Shown here piece after piece: positions 40,471-44,288 of a DNA stretch of 44,288 nucleotides. A program made the position numbers and the translations under genes. The stretch spans positions 1 to 44,288 of the forward strand of contig JAJFJL010000182.1 in NCBI GenBank assembly GCA_021774055.1, given 5' to 3'. The DNA comes from Nitrosomonas sp. GTDB taxonomy: Bacteria; Pseudomonadota; Gammaproteobacteria; Burkholderiales; Nitrosomonadaceae. Each line of letters begins with the position of its first letter. Position 1 is the stretch's first letter. A model generated the notes under the pieces. That model was not told the DNA's origin and did not search any database. It worked only from the letters and a program-made list of their open reading frames with translations.

Positions 40471-42348
40471 TTAAAGTGTTTTTAAATATTCTACTAACTG
40501 CATACGTTCATCATGACTTAATGCTGGCCCAATAATACCTGGACCCTCGCCATCATTAAATTCATGGCCTGAATTTAGATTGCCTTTTTTAGCTTTAGGT
40601 CCAGATACTACAAGTTTAGTTAAATGTTTTGTACTACTTAGACCATCTGCAACAGTGGAAACAAAGCCAACCTTGACCGGATCAAAACCACGATACCCCA
40701 AATAAATTGTAGAGTTACGTTGTCCAGCCGGAACCAGCATTTCATATAAACTAGCAACAGACCCATTATGTAAGAAAGGCCCTGTTGCCCAAATACCATT
40801 AAGAGGTCTAGCTTTATAAGCCCCTGGTGCTTGTAAACAATTTGGACGGTTACCATTCATAACCTCTTGTCTTTCAGCTGGAATATTATTTTTCTCATAA
40901 TAATATTGGTTCACATTCTGAACAGTTAATCCTAGTGCAAATGCAAATGGAGTATTTGCTGTACTAGTAACATCTACCTTATCAGTCGAATATGGATCGC
41001 TGCATAAGCTACCACTCATATCCATACCTTCAATGTTTACGGTACGGTTGATTAAAACATTTGCTTGTGCGCTATCTGTTCCAATTTTATCCAACGGTAC
41101 TGTCTTAACTACATAATAAGTTTCTTCAGAACCTTGAATGGGCTGCCAATACTTATCTGACCAGAATTCTGCTTTATCTATTGCAGGGGCATGGCAGCCA
41201 CTGCAATGTTGTGCATATAAGGCACTTCCTGCCTCAGCTTTTTTCTGATCAATTTCACCTAGAATTTCTTCTGGCCATTTTGGTGCTTTTAAGCCGGTAA
41301 ATTCTTTGGCTTGTTGAGGATCTTTTTCCCCAGCTAATAATATTTCCATTCGATGGAGATTTTCAATATCAACGGTAGAATCAAATTGATGCGTACCAGG
41401 CTCTAAACTTAGGCCTGCTGCCACACCCATGGACTCTCCTGCATTACGTATCATCGGCTGCATAATAGAAGCATCATATTGCACCCAATTAAACCAACTA
41501 GTGCTCCAAATATGTGGATAATTTACTGGGGCATCGGTGGGTACAACATTATCTTTATGATAAGGACCAAATACGGTATTGCCTATTCTATTTAAAGCAT
41601 CAAGCCGAGTAAAACCTTCAGTGACACTACCTTTAATATTTTTAATGCCAATTATGATTCCATCTAGCAAATACTTCTCAAGTGCTGCACGAGTTTGGTT
41701 GAATTCTGCTGCTAATTCTCTACGTGTTTTAGTACTCCCTTGATTAAGGTGTCGTCTAATAACCGCATTTTTAAATTCCACATGACGAATTGGGTCTAAG
41801 CCATTCTCAGCTAACGCAATAATCAATTTTGTTGCTAAGGCAGTTACATCTGTTACAGCCGGACCACCATCAATACGGATATTAGTTCCTTGGTAAGTCA
41901 TTTGACCTGTATGGCAACCTGCGCAGGTTAGACCGATGGCATTGTACTCACGCTCTGTAATAGGGTCACGGAAATTAGGGGTAACTGCAAAACCAACCGG
42001 CAGCCCATTAGCAGAAACCTCAGTTCGACTAATTTTTTCGTCAGTATCAACAATAAACCCAAAGCTAGATAAATATTCTGGATCAATAAATTTCTTACTT
42101 GCACCAAGAATACCGCCTAACCCTTTAATTGGTTGTTGCAGTTCTACAAACCATTCGAAAGGAATAGGAAAAGTTGCAGTTCCTTGTGAGGCATGATGAA
42201 ACCATTTTCTGTCGTAATCGCTCCACCCTTGATCCAGCCAAACTGTTTTCTTAACTTCTGGTTGGCTTGGCATACCAGCACCAACGACAACTGTTGTCAT
42301 TGTGGTTGCCAGTATAACTGCGGCAAATAATAGTATAATTTTCTTCAT
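40471..42348 (-). CDS. Secreted di-haem c-type cytochrome, RoxA-like/di-haem peroxidase superfamily
   Basis: Signal peptide; CAGCH and CSGCH haem-binding motifs; LTCAGCHTGQMTYQGTNIRIDGGPAVTDV, GIWATGPFLHNGSVASLYEML. Confidence 0.85.
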   Translation of the reverse strand: MKKIILLFAAVILATTMTTVVVGAGMPSQPEVKKTVWLDQGWSDYDRKWFHHASQGTATFPIPFEWFVELQQPIKGLGGILGASKKFIDPEYLSSFGFIVDTDEKISRTEVSANGLPVGFAVTPNFRDPITEREYNAIGLTCAGCHTGQMTYQGTNIRIDGGPAVTDVTALATKLIIALAENGLDPIRHVEFKNAVIRRHLNQGSTKTRRELAAEFNQTRAALEKYLLDGIIIGIKNIKGSVTEGFTRLDALNRIGNTVFGPYHKDNVVPTDAPVNYPHIWSTSWFNWVQYDASIMQPMIRNAGESMGVAAGLSLEPGTHQFDSTVDIENLHRMEILLAGEKDPQQAKEFTGLKAPKWPEEILGEIDQKKAEAGSALYAQHCSGCHAPAIDKAEFWSDKYWQPIQGSEETYYVVKTVPLDKIGTDSAQANVLINRTVNIEGMDMSGSLCSDPYSTDKVDVTSTANTPFAFALGLTVQNVNQYYYEKNNIPAERQEVMNGNRPNCLQAPGAYKARPLNGIWATGPFLHNGSVASLYEMLVPAGQRNSTIYLGYRGFDPVKVGFVSTVADGLSSTKHLTKLVVSGPKAKKGNLNSGHEFNDGEGPGIIGPALSHDERMQLVEYLKTL

Positions 42349-42380
42349 GTTATAACACCTGTATTTGTATTAACATTTAA

Positions 42381-42435
42381 CCTAGGTAATGCAAGGCATC
42401 ATACATATACCGTACGATCACTTGCAGAATATAGA
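42381..42435. mobile_element. MITE-like family 1, internally deleted degenerate copy
   Basis: CCTAGGTAATGCAAGGCATCATAC...GATCACTTGCAGAATATAGA flanked by exact TTTAA at 42376-42380 and 42436-42440. Confidence 0.7.
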
Positions 42436-42888
42436 TTTAACAAAAACTGAAATAAAGCTAAATACTCTTCAAATAGTGGCACTTCTACTAAATCTGATGT
42501 TTAACCATCCTAATTAGAACCGCCACACTAGAATATACCAAGATTACAAGATTATTAATGTGACAATTCTCGCTCTAGCATGGTTTTAAATTTTAATAAT
42601 GCTTGAGGTTCAAGTTCTTTATAGTTTTAAGCTTTGGAATTATTTTCCTATTATGATTAAATATCAAGATGTTAAAAAAGAACGATAGGCTGGGTTAGCT
42701 TATTGAGCGTAACGAGATAACGTAACTCAGAACTTTAGGAAACAGATGTTTATAGAGGGTTTATAGTGAATGCTGGGTTAATTGTTGTTATGTTTTTTTC
42801 GTGCATATTCAACCAAATAATATACTGCCGCACCAACCAACCCAGTATAGATACAAAACTGGTGTAGTTGAGATATAGTCATTATCCC

Positions 42889-43250
42889 TAAAAGACCATT
42901 CTCTTGTGATAAAGGATAAAATGGTTCTACATCACTGTGCATTATGGCATCTAGAACCACATCAACTGCTTCGAGCATGTTCGTATGTCTGGGTGATTTG
43001 AATGATTTAAAATACGTCGAGTGAGGGATTTGTTCACCATAAACCTATTCGGCTGTTTGGAGAAAATGGCGCCCACTATCTACTTGGCTGATGCAACGTA
43101 ATAGTCCAAGATGAATAAAGTCGACATCCTTTAATTCGGTACACAAACGTTTCCACAAAGGATAACGTTATGCTGTCAGGGATTTTCCATACTTTGGGGC
43201 TACAGTGTTCAAAAATAAAATCCTTCAGTGTCTGAATTTTATGCATCGGG
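42889..43250 (-). pseudogene. N-terminal remnant of a DDE transposase fused to an unrelated reading frame
   Basis: Minus-strand reading KRLCTELKDVDFIHLGLLRCISQVDSGRHFLQTAE*VYGEQIPHSTYFKSFKSPRHTNMLEAV with an in-frame stop and a frameshift upstream. Confidence 0.65.
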
Positions 43251-43879
43251 AATGTCCGTTATATAAGGTTTATAAAAACGTACATTTTTGAAAAAATTTT
43301 CTTGAAATTGCAAGCTCTTTTTAAGTTTTCTGCAATATTTTTAGTGGCTTGAATTTGCCTCAAACAAGATGGTTTTTATAGGGAATTAGTTAAGTTAGGA
43401 AAAGACAAAATAATCGTGTGATGACACTATTGCATGCGCGCTTGTCTATATTTCTTAGTGGGTGAGGTTTTTAATGGAAACACTGATGAAAAAGAAAGGT
43501 TTGTGAATCCATTGTTTTACCAGGAAAGAATTGCGCGTATAAGCTCGTATACTATTCGGGCAATTCAAAACGCAATAATCACGGGAAAGTCTCAGCAATT
43601 CCCGCCAATCTCATTCCAAGCCAAATAATAGGCTATTTGAAGAAACAGGATGTGAAAATATGAATAATTGCCCAATTTATCATATTTTGGCCGAACGAAA
43701 CTAAGCGGTTTTTATCCAAAAACCAGCTGACAGACACAGAAAATCCTGCCTCCGGTGGCGAACAAGGCGTTCGAATTACTTTAATTGAAACGTCCAGTCT
43801 TCCGTTGGCGGCGCTCTTTGTTCAGGGTTGGCAATATAGGTGAAGAGTGTCTCCCAATCGACAAACACACCCATATGAA

Positions 43880-44288
43880 TTAATCCCCGAAATCATGAGC
43901 ATCGTCATGACAGAACATAAATTCTCTTTCCCGATAGTTATGCTCGAAATTGTAACCCTGGTTTTTTAGTGTATTAAATGTCTCGTTTTCTATGCGCCAT
44001 CTTGCCCGCCCAGCGCGCATGATTTCGTAAACATTACTCTCGTCTATAGATAGTTTTGTGACCCAAGTAAAATGCTGTTTTTTACCTTTCTTATTCGTCT
44101 CGGTATAACTTAGAACGTTAACGCAGTAGTCGAAATTTGAATCATTTAAAGGGATGTTGTGATAGTAATTAAACTCATGCATAGTTCCGTTAGGCTCTTG
44201 ATGTGTATGCGTTTCTGGTATCAAGTTATCCATCCACTCAAACATGAATGTATGATCTCCCGGCTTTGCCCCAATGATATAGGCAATA
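43880..44288 (-). pseudogene. C-terminal part of a DDE transposase, open at window end and frameshifted near its 3' end
   Basis: AYIIGAKPGDHTFMFEWMDNLIPE...RAGRARWRIENETFNTLKNQGYNFEHNY; another frame continues GKENLCSVMTMLMI. Confidence 0.7.

Noticed and set aside
42689-42730. GCTGGGTTAGC...GTAACTCAG repeat-like hairpin
   Set aside because: Too degenerate to call a REP element without other copies.
43434-43628. 64-aa plus-strand ORF between transposase remnants
   Set aside because: No recognisable motif or RBS; surrounded by degraded mobile DNA.
1-44288. CRISPR array, rRNA or tRNA genes
   Set aside because: No regularly spaced direct repeats were noticed and no tRNA/rRNA signature was recognised by eye; tRNAscan-SE and a CRISPR finder would be decisive.

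Overview
The window is a low-GC proteobacterial chromosomal segment, probably betaproteobacterial and possibly Nitrosomonas-like (inference from gene order and composition). It is mostly housekeeping and flagellar: DUF58/MoxR; flgM-flgN; motA-motB with a membrane-anchored methyltransferase; maf-rlmH-rsfS-nadD; a lipoyl acyltransferase (E2); dapA-bamC; flhDC; valS; HD-GYP; pcnB-folK; PPK2; DUF4139; lnt; a kinase plus RR-TPR pair; a J-domain-like protein; a 2-hydroxyacid dehydrogenase; TPMT; DUF1415; and a RoxA-like di-haem cytochrome. The most interesting signals are non-coding. (1) A palindromic MITE-like family has ~161-163 bp copies at 403-565, 22541-22701 and 40161-40321, a 55-bp derivative at 42381-42435 and a 22-bp end-to-end palindrome at 27514-27535, with 5-bp target duplications of the form TNNNA. 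(2) A second 159-bp family has CTAG duplications, and one copy interrupts a decayed IS1-like element. (3) Two further single-copy inverted-repeat elements occur at 35832-36019 and 37124-37286. (4) A secreted 744-aa protein is built from two tandem copies of a ~370-aa domain, with a 14/19 Fur-box match 59 bp upstream. (5) An EF-hand-like protein has a near-perfect sigma-28 promoter so close to its ATG that the mRNA could be leaderless. Both ends of the window fall inside repeats. No rRNA, tRNA or CRISPR array was recognised.
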